A DNA stretch of 45,560 nt from positions 1-45,560 of IMG/VR virus record IMGVR_UViG_3300018877_000021; one strand, written 5' to 3'. Within the stretch, counting starts at the first letter, position 1, and each line of letters begins with the position of its first letter. Below, one piece after another: positions 1-9,035 of the stretch. The notes under the pieces are model-generated. The model was not told where the DNA came from and did not search any database. It saw nothing but the letters and a program-made list of their open reading frames with translations. Both the position numbers and the translations under genes were made by a program. This stretch comes from a virus.

Positions 1-12
1 AAGTAATTGAAA
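1..12. repeat. Foldback (inverted) 12-mer at window start
   Basis: Bases 1-12 (AAGTAATTGAAA) are the exact reverse complement of bases 45-56. Bases 9-12 also fit the true continuation seen at the other window end, while bases 1-8 do not. This is the pattern of a template-switch or foldback read at an assembly edge, so the first eight bases are probably artefactual. Confidence 0.7.
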
Positions 13-134
13 GTGTCAGGGAGTACGGTAGCCAATCCGCACATTTTCAATTACTTTGTTAACGCTTCTGCATTGCATCCGCCAACAGTCGCAAATGAAA
101 TAAATCAGGTCAACTATACCAACGTTTCTAAACT
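9..134 (+). repeat. 126-bp terminal overlap, left copy
   Basis: Identical to 45435-45560. It lies in mid-gene in the BppU-like coding sequence and joins both halves in frame (AAA codon at 10-12 equals 45436-45438). It is best read as circular assembly overlap and not as a phage direct terminal repeat. Confidence 0.9.
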
Positions 135-2775
135 TGATGGTACTGTATCGAATATAAATTCGTTACTTACAAGTGGATATATAGCACAACAACGTTTTAG
201 TTTTAATTTAATCGAAGCGGTAGAGCGCAAACTAGGCCGCATTCCTGCAACGGACAAGGTGGCGTGGTTGAAAGAGAATGTGAACAAACTGACAGCCAAT
301 TGGCATGGATATGGTTCGGGTGTTGGCGGGAATAAGGCGACATTAACCTATTGGAAGAATGATGCAAGCGCATGGGATAGTTCTAATTTTTGGACACATG
401 CCAATGGTGGAGTTAGCAAACTAACCATTTCATTTGTGAGTACCCTTGTTAACGCCATAGGTAATGACGGAATGGTGCATTTATTGGCTTATGCGCCTGC
501 AAGCGACGGAACAACAGCCTCCACGATTTCAACGGATTACATTGATTTGGATGTGGAGTTGAAAGCAACCGCACAGCTCGACACGCGGCCAACCCTTGTC
601 CGGGTGGAGAATTTCGAGGGGAAGGTGAGCGGTAGTACAGTGGAGAATCCGCATGACTTCAAAGCAAAGGGCGCATCAATCTTGTATACACCAACACAAA
701 CATGGGATACGCTTGCTCAAACGCATATAGACAGAGCGAATAAACTTGATGGGGCCTTGGCCGGTTCGGGACTTGCTACCAATGGAAGTATGGCCCAACA
801 CCTATTCTCCTTCGACCTCATCGCCGCGGTAGAGCGCAACATCGGAGCCATCCCAAAGGCAACGGTAGCGGAGAAGGTGCAATGGATTAAGGATAACATC
901 CGTCAAATCGCATGCGGTTGGAACGGGTACGGCTCAAGCGCTGGAGGAAGTAAAGCCACACTGACATTTTTTTATAACGATACGATGCAATGGTATCCGG
1001 GGTACGTTCATACAAATAGTTCGGTTTCTAAAATTTATCTTCCGGTGGCGGCATCTATATCGAGGGCGGTTGACAATAACGGATTCGTTCACTTCCTAGC
1101 CTATGCCGAGCCATCCGACGGAACGACAGCAAGCACGATCAACACCGATTATGTGGAATTGGAAATTGAGCTAAAACCAACCGCATCTTTCCAAAAACCG
1201 CGTGTGCCATTGTATGAAGTCACACAGGAAGAATACAACAACATCCTTGTGAGTTGGGATGAAACAGCGGTGTTGAACCGTTACCCGGTGGTGGAGGGTG
1301 TGCAGCATTTGCAAAACCCGGCAGTGATGGCAGAAGGGGAGAACTTGTTGCCTCCGTTTACAGCATGGGATATCCATGCGAATGCAGCGGTTAAAGGACC
1401 TTATGAGTTAACGTTGAATGCTACAGCGGCATACCAATACTCGATGGTGAAAGTCAAAGCGATGCCAAATCAATCGTATAGTTTGAATGTTGATACAGAG
1501 GTAAATTCAAGGCTAAACGTTGTTTTTTATGACAAAACAGGGGCGTATATTACTGAACTAACGGTGAATGGGGCATTCACCACACCAGCTAACACTGATT
1601 ATATGTATGTTAGGTTATCCAACAATGCAAGTAAGCCTACCGGAGTTTTAACCTTTAAGAATCCGATGCTCACACTAGGAGACAAAGCCAAACCATTCAC
1701 ACCGCGCAACCCATCCTATTTGTTCGCTGAAACCAAACTGGGAGCCATCGGCAGCAACAAAGATGTGTTGTATAAGGAAAATGGCGAGTGGAAGCGGAGG
1801 AAAGTGATTGAGAAGGATGTTGTGCTGGATGGTTCATTAGGTTGGGTTAATGCATCTAATCAAAGCGGTTATAAAATGGTGTTGATAGACAAAGCCCTTC
1901 ATGGTTTTGGTTCCGGTGATTGGTATAACTTTACAAACCACATTGTAAATAAGCACGATGGAAAGAAAATGAAAATGTTCGGTGGATATACATTCGATGG
2001 GCCGGATGCGTTCTATACAGGAGGAAGCGGAGGGGCTTCATTAAGAATTGCGGTATCTAATCAAGATACCGGGTTTACAGATTCCTACACGCCTACAAAT
2101 GATGAATGGAAAGCCTATTTCTACGGGTGGAAAGTAAAAACGGCAGATGCCAACGGCAAGCCTACCGCATGGGTATCAGTCGTAGATGGCACAGATGCGC
2201 CAACGCAAACCTTGGATTATGTGAAGGCGAACAAGGCGGCCAACTACACGCCTTATAAATTGTCGTATGTGTTGAGTTCTCCAAAGGTGGAGCGCGTGAA
2301 CGTGGAAGGGGATATTGCGGCCGATGGATTGACGCAAGTGGAGTTGTTCAGTGGGGTTGTTGTGAGGGAGAAGGTAACACCTCAAATTAGTGGTGCTTAT
2401 TACTATATCAATACCGACGTAATACCATTGTCCTTCACAAAAAATAAATTAGCTAAAATCATAGAAGTTTATAAAGGAACTGAACCTGACGTTAAAAATT
2501 GGGAATTGTTATCTGCTAACACCAACGGATTGCAAAGAGTAAGAATACCAGAAGCAAATTTTGATAAAACAGTCGATTATTACGTTACTTATACTGTTTT
2601 AAACAAACACCAATTCACCAACGCACAAACAGAAACCAAGGCGGTATATGCCAAGAATATCCGTTCGGCTCATGATGATTTGGCGGTATTGGTGGGCGAT
2701 TTGACCACGCTGTCCTCTGTACATGTCAAGGCGATTGCGGAGCTATACAAACGGGTGAAGGCTCTTGGGGGCTGA
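9..2775 (+). CDS. BppU-like baseplate/tail fibre protein, C-terminal part
   Basis: This is the downstream part of the gene that starts at 44428; the 126-base overlap of the window ends joins them in frame into a protein of about 1,257 residues. It is probably a baseplate or receptor-binding structural protein. Two tandem copies of a roughly 200-residue domain are visible (about 10-600 and 610-1200 nt), each opening with GKVSGSTV.NPH and sharing AVER, GYGS..GG.KATLT and ASDGTTAST blocks. After them comes a beta-rich, carbohydrate-binding-like segment (1330-1700 nt) and a C-terminal domain ending in ELYKRVKALGG. No stop or frameshift interrupts it. The TTG at position 7 is not a true start: bases 1-8 do not belong to the circular map. 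The structural role is inferred from position between Dit and Tal-like genes and from the N-terminal half; the sugar-binding idea is weaker. Confidence 0.75.
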
Positions 2776-2796
2776 ACCTAGAAAGGGGGAGTTTAC

Positions 2797-3054
2797 ATGG
2801 ATTGGGAAGTATTACGGGAATGGTTAATACAAAACGGGGTTGATCCGGGCGAATTGGACGAAGTGAAAGAGCCCGCAGCATTATCTGATTTGGGGGAAAC
2901 ACTGAAAACCACATTAGAAAACGACAACCAGCTGGGGCTTTTGGTCACTAGTTTTTTTATGCAATTCAATGATGTTGCCAATCTGGTAATGGAACAACAA
3001 AAGAAAATTTCTGAACTAGAATCAAGAATCATAGAACTAGAGGGAGGGCAATAA
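2797..3054 (+). CDS. Small coiled-coil tail-module protein
   Basis: An 85-residue acidic protein preceded by AAAGGGGG with good spacing to the ATG. The first half (DWEVLREWLIQNGVDPGEL) looks like a short helical adaptor; the last 25 residues (QQKKISELESRIIELEGG) form a heptad-like coiled coil. Small proteins of this sort sit beside XkdX-type peptides in tail modules of Bacillus phages. No catalytic motif is visible. It lies 21 bp after the BppU-like gene and directly before the XkdX-like gene, so all are probably co-transcribed. The function is unknown; a structural or chaperone role is inferred from position only. Confidence 0.7.
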   Translation: MDWEVLREWLIQNGVDPGELDEVKEPAALSDLGETLKTTLENDNQLGLLVTSFFMQFNDVANLVMEQQKKISELESRIIELEGGQ

Positions 3055-3055
3055 T

Positions 3056-3178
3056 ATGTTGACACTTTATAAATACATGGTGGATAACGGGATGAAGAAG
3101 CTTTCTGAGGTTCCGGAACCTTATCAACGAATGATGAGAGAAGATGGATATACAGACGAGGTAGCACCGACTGAATAG
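3056..3178 (+). CDS. XkdX-like small tail protein
   Basis: A 40-residue ORF starting two bases after the previous stop, with GAGGGCAATAAT as its ribosome-binding region. The sequence MLTLYKYMVDNGMKK and the following EPYQRMMREDGY resemble the XkdX family, very short proteins found after tail-fibre genes in PBSX-like and other Bacillus phages. Their role is not established. The stop is 14 bp before the next gene. The length fits the family. I am fairly confident the gene is real because of the RBS, the tight packing and the family-like pattern. Confidence 0.7.
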   Translation: MLTLYKYMVDNGMKKLSEVPEPYQRMMREDGYTDEVAPTE

Positions 3179-3192
3179 GAGGTGTATTTTTT

Positions 3193-5331
3193 ATGCTTTC
3201 AGTCACTAGCTTGACAGGGGAGTGCGAGCCACTCACTAATGTGAAAAACGCAGAAACTGAAGAGGAAGTGAACGGGGGATTTACTCTCTCGTTCACTTCT
3301 TTTCCTTCAAATAATCCCGGATATGATCTATTGCAAGAGGAATCGATTATTGAGCTAGACGGTCATGAATTTCGAGTTATTAACTTATCCCAAAAGCGCC
3401 TTACTAAATCTGTTATCGGGAACCATGTTTACTTTGATTTGATACACCATAAAGTTGAAGGCATACAGGGCGGTACTAGGACAGTAGAAGAACAAGCTGC
3501 CTTCATCCTGGATGGGTCCGGATGGACATGGGAAGTGCAGGGTGATATTCCGGCACAGCTATTTTTAGATTCATTTGGTAATGACAATGCGGTTGCTCTT
3601 ATCAAAACAATGTGTGAAACACTTCAGTGTGAAAGGCAGATCATGCCGGGCAGACATATTGTTTTTGCTAAAGAAATTGGCAAAGATGATGATTTCCAGT
3701 TTAGATATAAACACAATATCAAGTCTCTATCAAAAAGCGTGGATACAACCAACCTTTTCACAGCGGTAAAAGGATATGGGGCGAATGGAATTGCCGTGGA
3801 ATACCGTGCTCCCAATTGGGAAATCTTTGCGATTAACGGAAAGCCTCGCTATGCAGAGCCGATTATAGACGACCGGTTCACTAGTGAATCCAGTTTGCTT
3901 GAGCATGTGAAACAGGAATTTGGAGATAAACATATTCCACAGATGTCGCTTGATGTGGATGTCAGCGAGATGAATGCCCAAGGCTATACTGGGGATTCGG
4001 GGCTCGGGGACAAAATTTGGTTGATTTATGAACCGATGAGGATTGAATACCAGACAAGAATTATGAAGAGGAAACGGAACCCTTTCATAAAAGGAAGCTT
4101 GGTTGTCACCCTTGCCAATGTAAAACCGTCTTTGTCCGATGTTTTGACCGAGACTAAGGTTGAAATCGATAAGAACAAGAAAGAGTTCCGCACTAGAATT
4201 GAACAAACAAACGAAAGTATCCTTCTCGAAGCCGAGCGGCGAAAGGGCGAATTTGTTGAATCGTACGCGAGAATGGAGATCCTATCGGACGAAATCAGTC
4301 AGCGTGTCAAAACCACCACGTATGAACAAGGGTTGCAGGAGAATCTTTCTGTTGCCCGGAGCTATGCGGACACTAAAGCGCAGGAGGCAAACGGCTATAC
4401 CGATAGCGCTCTTTTGACAGTGAGTGAACGACTGACAACAGCGGAATCCTCCATTACTCAATTGGCCGGCAGTATCACATCCAAGGTTGAACAGACGACC
4501 TATGAAAATGGCCTTTTGAACATGCAGGCATATGCTGATTCTGTGGCTTCTCAGACTTTGGGAGATGCAAAGACCTATGCAGAAACAAAGGCGAATGAAG
4601 CTCGCCTTGCTGCGGAAGCGGTAGCTGTTGCGGAAGCGAGTCTTGCAGAAACGAATGCCCAATCCTATGCGGATGGGGTGGTCACAGCTGAAGAACAAGC
4701 CCGCATTCAGGATGCAGAAGCGAAATTAGCTGCAGCAAAAGCCCATGCCGAACAGAAAGCGGCTGAAGCAGAAACAGCTGCCAAACAATACACAGATGGA
4801 GCCACAGCTCCTCTAGTTACGCAAATAACAGAAGCACAGTCCAGCATTACTCAGTTGTCAAATGAAATCAATAGCAAGGTCAGCGAAACCGTCTATTTGA
4901 CCGATAAGCAGAACCTGGAAGGCGACATTACCTCACTGGAGGGGACAACCAGTAATTTGTCCAACCGCCTTTATTCGGCTGAATCATCTATCACCCAGCA
5001 GGCAGGGGAAATCAGCAGCAAGGTAAGTTACACCGATTATAACGGCAATGAGATGATTTCCCGTATGAACCAGACGGCGACGACTTTCACCTTGAATGCT
5101 CAAAGGATTAACATGGATGGGATTGTCCGGGTGAACAGCACATTGAGGATTGGTGATGAAAATGATGGTTCAACTGAAAAATCCCTCATCTTCCGGTCAG
5201 ATGCGGCCGTTTATTGTCCTGCCGGGTCGAGTGAACTAGTCATTGAATCTATGGGTAGAATTCGTTTCTCTGGTTATACAGTGGATTTTAGCGGCGTGAG
5301 GGCTGAAGGTCTTTACGCGGTGTTTGGGTAG
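3193..5331 (+). CDS. Tal-like tail-associated protein (prophage endopeptidase tail type)
   Basis: A 712-residue protein. The N-terminal 330 residues resemble the phage minor structural / prophage-tail endopeptidase family, the tail-tip hub (gp44/Tal-like) that attaches to Dit. Residues 340-600 are long alanine-rich helical coiled coil with three related segments, each of the form AxSSITQxxxxIxSKV followed by Y. The C-terminal 100 residues (QRINMDGIVRVNSTLRIG onward) are beta-rich, as in phage fibre tips. The start ATG is 9 bases after GGAGGTG. It lies after BppU/XkdX-like genes, whereas in many siphoviruses Tal directly follows Dit. No protease residues can be assigned with confidence, so enzymatic activity is unproven. 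Confidence 0.75.
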   Translation: MLSVTSLTGECEPLTNVKNAETEEEVNGGFTLSFTSFPSNNPGYDLLQEESIIELDGHEFRVINLSQKRLTKSVIGNHVYFDLIHHKVEGIQGGTRTVEEQAAFILDGSGWTWEVQGDIPAQLFLDSFGNDNAVALIKTMCETLQCERQIMPGRHIVFAKEIGKDDDFQFRYKHNIKSLSKSVDTTNLFTAVKGYGANGIAVEYRAPNWEIFAINGKPRYAEPIIDDRFTSESSLLEHVKQEFGDKHIPQMSLDVDVSEMNAQGYTGDSGLGDKIWLIYEPMRIEYQTRIMKRKRNPFIKGSLVVTLANVKPSLSDVLTETKVEIDKNKKEFRTRIEQTNESILLEAERRKGEFVESYARMEILSDEISQRVKTTTYEQGLQENLSVARSYADTKAQEANGYTDSALLTVSERLTTAESSITQLAGSITSKVEQTTYENGLLNMQAYADSVASQTLGDAKTYAETKANEARLAAEAVAVAEASLAETNAQSYADGVVTAEEQARIQDAEAKLAAAKAHAEQKAAEAETAAKQYTDGATAPLVTQITEAQSSITQLSNEINSKVSETVYLTDKQNLEGDITSLEGTTSNLSNRLYSAESSITQQAGEISSKVSYTDYNGNEMISRMNQTATTFTLNAQRINMDGIVRVNSTLRIGDENDGSTEKSLIFRSDAAVYCPAGSSELVIESMGRIRFSGYTVDFSGVRAEGLYAVFG

Positions 5332-5341
5332 GTGATGGACG

Positions 5342-6526
5342 ATGCCAGCAACACCGGCCATATTAGCATTTGAAGACAGAAAGACAGATGTTTATATAAA
5401 GGTTCAATCCGGTGCGGATACAGCTTACATTGAATTTGACCGAAGTTGGGTGAACGGGACAGGCTCACAGGATGACAGCCAGTATGTGGGAACATCCGGT
5501 GTGATCGTGGAAAGGACATTCGCCAAACCGACAACACCTGGACAGTATTACCTGTATGTTCGGGGAAGGACAGGAAGCACGGCAAGCAGCTGGATTTCCA
5601 GGGGGGTATATGTCGAACCTGACCCATTCCCTTCCGTCCCTTCCATCAGTGTATATAGCACTTCAGGAAACACGGTGACATTCCGGATAACCACTGGAAA
5701 CAATACCGGCTGGGTGGATTTCAATTATTCCTGGCAGTATTACACGATAGATGAAACGGTGTATACCAGCAGCAACACGACCTTTTACCACACCGTGACG
5801 GTTCCGAGCTATGGGAGCTACAGCGTACAGGTACGGGCGGGGAACAACGGTTATTATAGCGGATGGGGCGCTTCTTTAGGCTTCACCACATCCAACAGCC
5901 CTCCATCCATTTCGATTACCAACGGGGACGGGAAAGGGAGCATCAAGGTATCGTGGACTGCATCGGACAGTGACGGATTAAGGAGCGGTGACCGTTATCA
6001 GGTGTATATCTCTGATACGAGCGGGTCTACCAGCAGTTTGAGGTCCAAAGGATATACCAACGAATCAAGCTTCACTTTCACCACGGATGCGAATAACAGC
6101 CCGTTGGTGGATGGGGTGGCTTATCGAATCCGAGTGGCAGCCTATGATGTATATAACTTATCCAGTTATGCGGACCGGTATGTCACTTACACCAACGTCC
6201 GGCCTCCTGCCTTCCAATGGACATACACGAAGACAGCAGGCGTTGCCAACAACCTGACCTATAACGAGTGGAAATCCTTTTTGGACAATATCAACACCAT
6301 CCGTTCTTATAAAGGATTGGTCCAAAGAAACTTCAATACAGCCACTTCCAAACCAGTGGGTGGTAATGATGTGATTGTTCCAAGTGCCGAATCATTTAAT
6401 GCCGCCATTAATGCCATCAACGACATGAACCCATCTACCAGCCCGGCGGCACCGGTTGTGAGAGGAGAACGAATCACATCTGCCAAGTTAAATAGAATGA
6501 GAGATTCACTAAATTCAGTAGCATAG
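5342..6526 (+). CDS. Fibronectin type III-like tail protein
   Basis: A 394-residue protein rich in Tyr, Ser, Thr and Gly. Residues about 1-85, 90-185 and 186-290 look like three Ig/fibronectin-type beta-sandwich repeats: each starts near a proline (PATPAI, PSVPSISVYS, NSPPSISIT) and ends in a YxVxVRA or YRIRVAAYD strand pair. The last 100 residues are a distinct domain ending in INAINDMNPS. Such domains occur on exposed phage tail proteins and are thought to bind cell-surface sugars weakly. It begins 11 bp after the Tal-like stop and is 12 bp ahead of the next gene, so it belongs to the tail operon. The exact role is unknown. Confidence 0.7.
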   Translation: MPATPAILAFEDRKTDVYIKVQSGADTAYIEFDRSWVNGTGSQDDSQYVGTSGVIVERTFAKPTTPGQYYLYVRGRTGSTASSWISRGVYVEPDPFPSVPSISVYSTSGNTVTFRITTGNNTGWVDFNYSWQYYTIDETVYTSSNTTFYHTVTVPSYGSYSVQVRAGNNGYYSGWGASLGFTTSNSPPSISITNGDGKGSIKVSWTASDSDGLRSGDRYQVYISDTSGSTSSLRSKGYTNESSFTFTTDANNSPLVDGVAYRIRVAAYDVYNLSSYADRYVTYTNVRPPAFQWTYTKTAGVANNLTYNEWKSFLDNINTIRSYKGLVQRNFNTATSKPVGGNDVIVPSAESFNAAINAINDMNPSTSPAAPVVRGERITSAKLNRMRDSLNSVA

Positions 6527-6537
6527 GAGGAATAAAC

Positions 6538-6885
6538 ATGGAATTAAAATTTTCTTTACGTAACGGTGCAAGTTTTTCAGCAGTGATTCCAGATTATAAT
6601 GCGGAGGCTTTGACTGCTAACTTGAATGATCCTAAGCAATACATTGTGCAAATTGGAGATATCGTCATTGCAAAAAACATGATTAGCCTTGTATCACCAG
6701 TACAACCGCCAGAAGGGGCGAACGTTCAGATATTCTTGCAAAATGGGGAAACGGTCAATGAATATATTGAGGCATACAATGCGGCAGCCATCGCAGAAAG
6801 AGCAAATAATCAACAGAATATGGTGTTTGCAATTGGAAATACCATCGTATCTAAGAATCTATTCGGCTATATCACACCAATTTAA
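6538..6885 (+). CDS. Small tail-module protein made of two tandem homologous halves
   Basis: A 115-residue protein with a clear AGGAGG before its ATG. Residues 5-54 and 66-115 align with each other: LRNGASF versus LQNGETV, YNAEALTANLNDP versus YNAAAIAERANNQ, and VQIGDIVIAKNMI versus FAIGNTIVSKNLF. This indicates an internal duplication of an about 50-residue beta-rich unit. It is the last gene before a 618-bp gap and the lysis cassette, so it is probably the last gene of the tail operon. I do not recognise a family with a defined function; a structural accessory role is inferred. Confidence 0.65.
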   Translation: MELKFSLRNGASFSAVIPDYNAEALTANLNDPKQYIVQIGDIVIAKNMISLVSPVQPPEGANVQIFLQNGETVNEYIEAYNAAAIAERANNQQNMVFAIGNTIVSKNLFGYITPI

Positions 6886-7146
6886 TAGATATAGAAAGAA
6901 AAGGGACTAGTGAGGAGGGAGTCGCTTGGAATTTTAGATGATAAACTGTGCACAGTGTGGGGTTTTTTAAAATCTTGGTCTTATTTTGTACGAAGTGAAT
7001 AGTGACAAGGAGCAGGTTAGGGGAATTATTGTTGTTAAATTTAGTAGCACCTTTTCTCCATTAACATATGATAAGGAGAAAGATGACGAGAAGAGAACTC
7101 CCTGTTCTTAAATTCTTCGTTTTCTTTCAGCACATACATCTTTGGA

Positions 7147-7175
7147 AAAGGCTGTTAATACGCAGCCTTTTTTTT
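7147..7175 (+). terminator. Rho-independent terminator
   Basis: The stem is AAAGGCTG/CAGCCTTT (8 perfect pairs, 8-base loop) followed by a run of T. It lies downstream of the tail operon and probably ends it. Confidence 0.75.
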
Positions 7176-7292
7176 ATATCTAGTACCATTTTTTGTTTGC
7201 TAACATAAACTAAATTGAGTGGTGAGTGGTGAGAAATGGTTACACATGAATTCCCATGTTTTTCTCCCTTTCTTTTAAGACGTGCATCTTTG

Positions 7293-7328
7293 GAAACGGC
7301 TATCTTTGATATCCGTTTCTTTTTTTAT
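7293..7328 (+). terminator. Rho-independent terminator
   Basis: The stem GAAACGG/CCGTTTC is extended by TATC/GATA after one mismatched position, then comes a run of eight T. It is a second terminator of the same gap. Confidence 0.75.
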
Positions 7329-7355
7329 TGTAATAGGATGAAAATGCGCAGCAAA

Positions 7356-7382
7356 ACACCTAATGGATAGGTGTATTTTTTA
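7356..7382 (+). terminator. Small terminator-like hairpin
   Basis: The stem ACACCTA/TAGGTGT (7 pairs, 5-base loop) is followed by A and six T. It is shorter than the two before it. Confidence 0.55.
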
Positions 7383-7388
7383 TGTCTA

Positions 7389-7431
7389 AAAGGAGGAGAC
7401 TCCACTCCAGTGGGAGTGGGAGGTCCTCCTT
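7389..7431. other. Long GC-rich hairpin without T tract
   Basis: AAGGAGGAG at the 5' side pairs with CCTCCTT at the 3' side, with an inner CACTCC/GGAGTG stem. No T run follows, so it is not a typical terminator. It contains a perfect anti-SD/SD pair and could fold in the leader RNA of the lysis genes. Confidence 0.5.
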
Positions 7432-7503
7432 ATTAATAGGGCGGTGCTTTATAGTATCGTCTCTTTTTTATACAGAGAAAAGGGTTTGTGAGGAGGGAAT
7501 CAT

Positions 7504-7848
7504 TTGGAGGCGGATAAAGTGGTACACCGAATAGACGATCATGAAGAGAGGATTACAACACTTGAGCGTAATTACGGGGAAGTTATCAATAAAATTACAA
7601 ACATGGAAAAAGCACAGGTTGAAACACAAAATGTTTTGCTAAAGGAATTCAGTTCTACTAAGGATATGCTAAACAACCAAAACCAGATGAACCAAACATT
7701 GCTTGAACAGATGTATGGTATCAAGACTTTAAAGATTACAACCCGTAAAGATATTTTCATCGGTCTGCTAGGCGGCTCTGGTATTGTTGGAATTTTAACT
7801 CTGGTCATTTCAAGCTGGGACCAAATTTTAAAGATGTTTGGAGGATAA
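7504..7848 (+). CDS. XhlA-like haemolysin/holin accessory protein
   Basis: A 114-residue protein with a TTG start about 8 bases after GAGGAGGGA. The first 80 residues are a charged coiled-coil region (HRIDDHEERITTLERNYGEV) and the C-terminus carries one membrane segment at about 86-104. This is the XhlA family layout. In B. subtilis PBSX, XhlA works with the holin XhlB at the membrane during lysis. The stop is 4 bases before the holin ATG and the holin RBS lies in its last codons, so the two genes are translationally linked. Confidence 0.85.
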   Translation: MEADKVVHRIDDHEERITTLERNYGEVINKITNMEKAQVETQNVLLKEFSSTKDMLNNQNQMNQTLLEQMYGIKTLKITTRKDIFIGLLGGSGIVGILTLVISSWDQILKMFGG

Positions 7849-7852
7849 TTAA

Positions 7853-8131
7853 ATGAATGGAATGGAAGAGGTTTTAATATTTGCTAGTTTGTTAGCTCCA
7901 ATTATTTTGGCTGTGGTTGAACTATTCAAGCGGACATTTGTCGTGAAAAATAACTTTATACCTCTAATGGCGTTAGTGGTCGGGCTTGTTATTGGCCTAG
8001 CAGCAGCGCCATTTACTGATTTGGACATCGTTTTACGACTATGGGCAGGCGGTTTGGCGGGATTAGCAGGAACTGGTTTGTATGAGCTAGGGATTAATAG
8101 GGAAGGCAAATCCAAAGGGATGGACTTATAA
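7853..8131 (+). CDS. Holin
   Basis: A 92-residue hydrophobic protein with membrane segments at about 5-23, 36-53 and a third weaker one at 62-79, and a short charged tail. It resembles the small holins of Bacillales and Listeria phages placed between XhlA-like and amidase genes. It should form membrane lesions that let the amidase reach peptidoglycan. The start is an ATG with GGAGGATAATTAA upstream. A second in-frame ATG two codons in (MNGMEE) could give a dual-start holin/antiholin pair, which is only a possibility. Confidence 0.85.
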   Translation: MNGMEEVLIFASLLAPIILAVVELFKRTFVVKNNFIPLMALVVGLVIGLAAAPFTDLDIVLRLWAGGLAGLAGTGLYELGINREGKSKGMDL

Positions 8132-8149
8132 AAAGGGAGGACTTAAATA

Positions 8150-8923
8150 ATGCCACAATTACAAAATGATGCAGGTCACGGTTCTAACACTTACCCGCCA
8201 AGTAAAGGGGTTCCCGGGCTTGCCGAGCATACATTCAATGCAGCTGTCGGAAGTGAGCTGAAACGATTGCTCGCTGGAAAAATTCCAACGTATGAAGCCC
8301 AAACATTTGGAGCAAAAGATGTAGCGTTATCTACTCGGACCAATTTATATAATGCCCAGTACATTAAAAATAAAGATGCTATTGGGATGTCTCATCATGC
8401 TAATGCTAATAAAGACCCAGACAGAAGGGGAATTGGTATCTTCTATTGGCACAAAAGCAGCAAAGGGAAAAAACTAGCTGAAATGATTCTTGAGGAATAT
8501 AAAAAAGAGTTTCCAGATCGTGAAAAATATCCGATTTGGGGAGACGGCTTGTTTCCTTGTGTGCCTGGCACTTGGACAAACCTCCACATGTGCCGGGAAA
8601 CATCAGCGCCTTTTGTCTTGATCGAGTGGGAGTTCATGACGAACAAAGAATCATTAGAATTATTGAAATCGGATGATTACAGGAAACGCTGTGCGCTGGT
8701 TGCAGCTCGTGTGGCTTGTCATTGGTATGGAATACAATTTGAAGACAAGGAGGTAGCTAAGGTGGCAAATAAAACGAATGAAAAAGCAGATGCGTTTGCT
8801 CAGGAGGCTCAAGAATGGGCGAAAGAAATGGGTATCTCTGATGGATCTAACCCTCGTGATTCAATCACAAGACAAGAAATTTGGGTTATGCTGCAACGAT
8901 TATATGAGAAAGTGAAAGGATAA
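8150..8923 (+). CDS. Endolysin, N-acetylmuramoyl-L-alanine amidase (Amidase_3)
   Basis: A 257-residue zinc amidase that would cut the bond between N-acetylmuramic acid and the stem peptide. Candidate zinc ligands are His10 in NDAGHGS, Glu26 and His82 or His83 in SHHAN. The catalytic glutamate is in LIEWEF (159-161). The catalytic domain spans about 1-195. A linker rich in Lys and Glu follows, then a C-terminal SLH-like half repeat (AQEWAKEMGISDGS through RLYEKVKG) that may anchor the enzyme to the wall. There is no signal peptide, as expected for a holin-dependent endolysin. It is the last gene of the lysis cassette. Confidence 0.9.
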   Translation: MPQLQNDAGHGSNTYPPSKGVPGLAEHTFNAAVGSELKRLLAGKIPTYEAQTFGAKDVALSTRTNLYNAQYIKNKDAIGMSHHANANKDPDRRGIGIFYWHKSSKGKKLAEMILEEYKKEFPDREKYPIWGDGLFPCVPGTWTNLHMCRETSAPFVLIEWEFMTNKESLELLKSDDYRKRCALVAARVACHWYGIQFEDKEVAKVANKTNEKADAFAQEAQEWAKEMGISDGSNPRDSITRQEIWVMLQRLYEKVKG

Positions 8924-8945
8924 AATTCATGCCTTTTATTCCTTT

Positions 8946-9034
8946 GTATAAAACTTGATTCTGCTGGTTAAACTAAAAACCCATGGATGTTGTACTCATG
9001 TTGAAAGCCCTTCTCATGCGAGAGGGGCTTTTTT
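8946..9034 (+). repeat. Accessory-region repeat element R1 (promoter-like box plus terminator hairpin)
   Basis: This is the first of three related 80-95 bp elements. It has TGTATAA, then TTGATTC, then TGGTTAAACTAAAAA, a variable middle, and the hairpin CCCTTCTC/GAGAGGGG followed by a T run. R2 (9371) and R3 (10040) share the ends and differ in the middle. Its hairpin terminates the lysis operon. Confidence 0.6.
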
Positions 9035-9035
9035 A
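9004..9035 (+). terminator. Rho-independent terminator after the endolysin
   Basis: AAAGCCCTTCTC pairs with GAGAGGGGCTTT around a short ATGC loop (one G-T pair), followed by five or more T. The T run overlaps the stop codon of the opposite-strand XRE gene. Confidence 0.85.

Larger units (their letters stand above)
6886..7503. other. 618-bp non-coding region between tail and lysis genes, with hairpins
   Basis: No convincing gene lies here. It holds three terminator-like hairpins and one long GC-rich hairpin, annotated separately. A copy of the XhlA leader is present at 6893-6930: AGGGACTAGTGAGGAGGGAG then a TTG-GAA-TTT-TAG mini-frame, matching the real leader at 7474-7508. Two hairpins are each preceded by a related CATCTTTGGAAA box (about 7136 and 7285). 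A perfect palindrome CTGTGCACAG is at 6946-6955. It resembles a recombination boundary with the remains of an earlier cassette. Confidence 0.6.

Noticed and set aside
9-134. 126-bp terminal repeat as a phage direct terminal repeat
   Set aside because: It lies inside a tail gene far from the terminase, and a cos-like site exists elsewhere; an assembly overlap explains it better.
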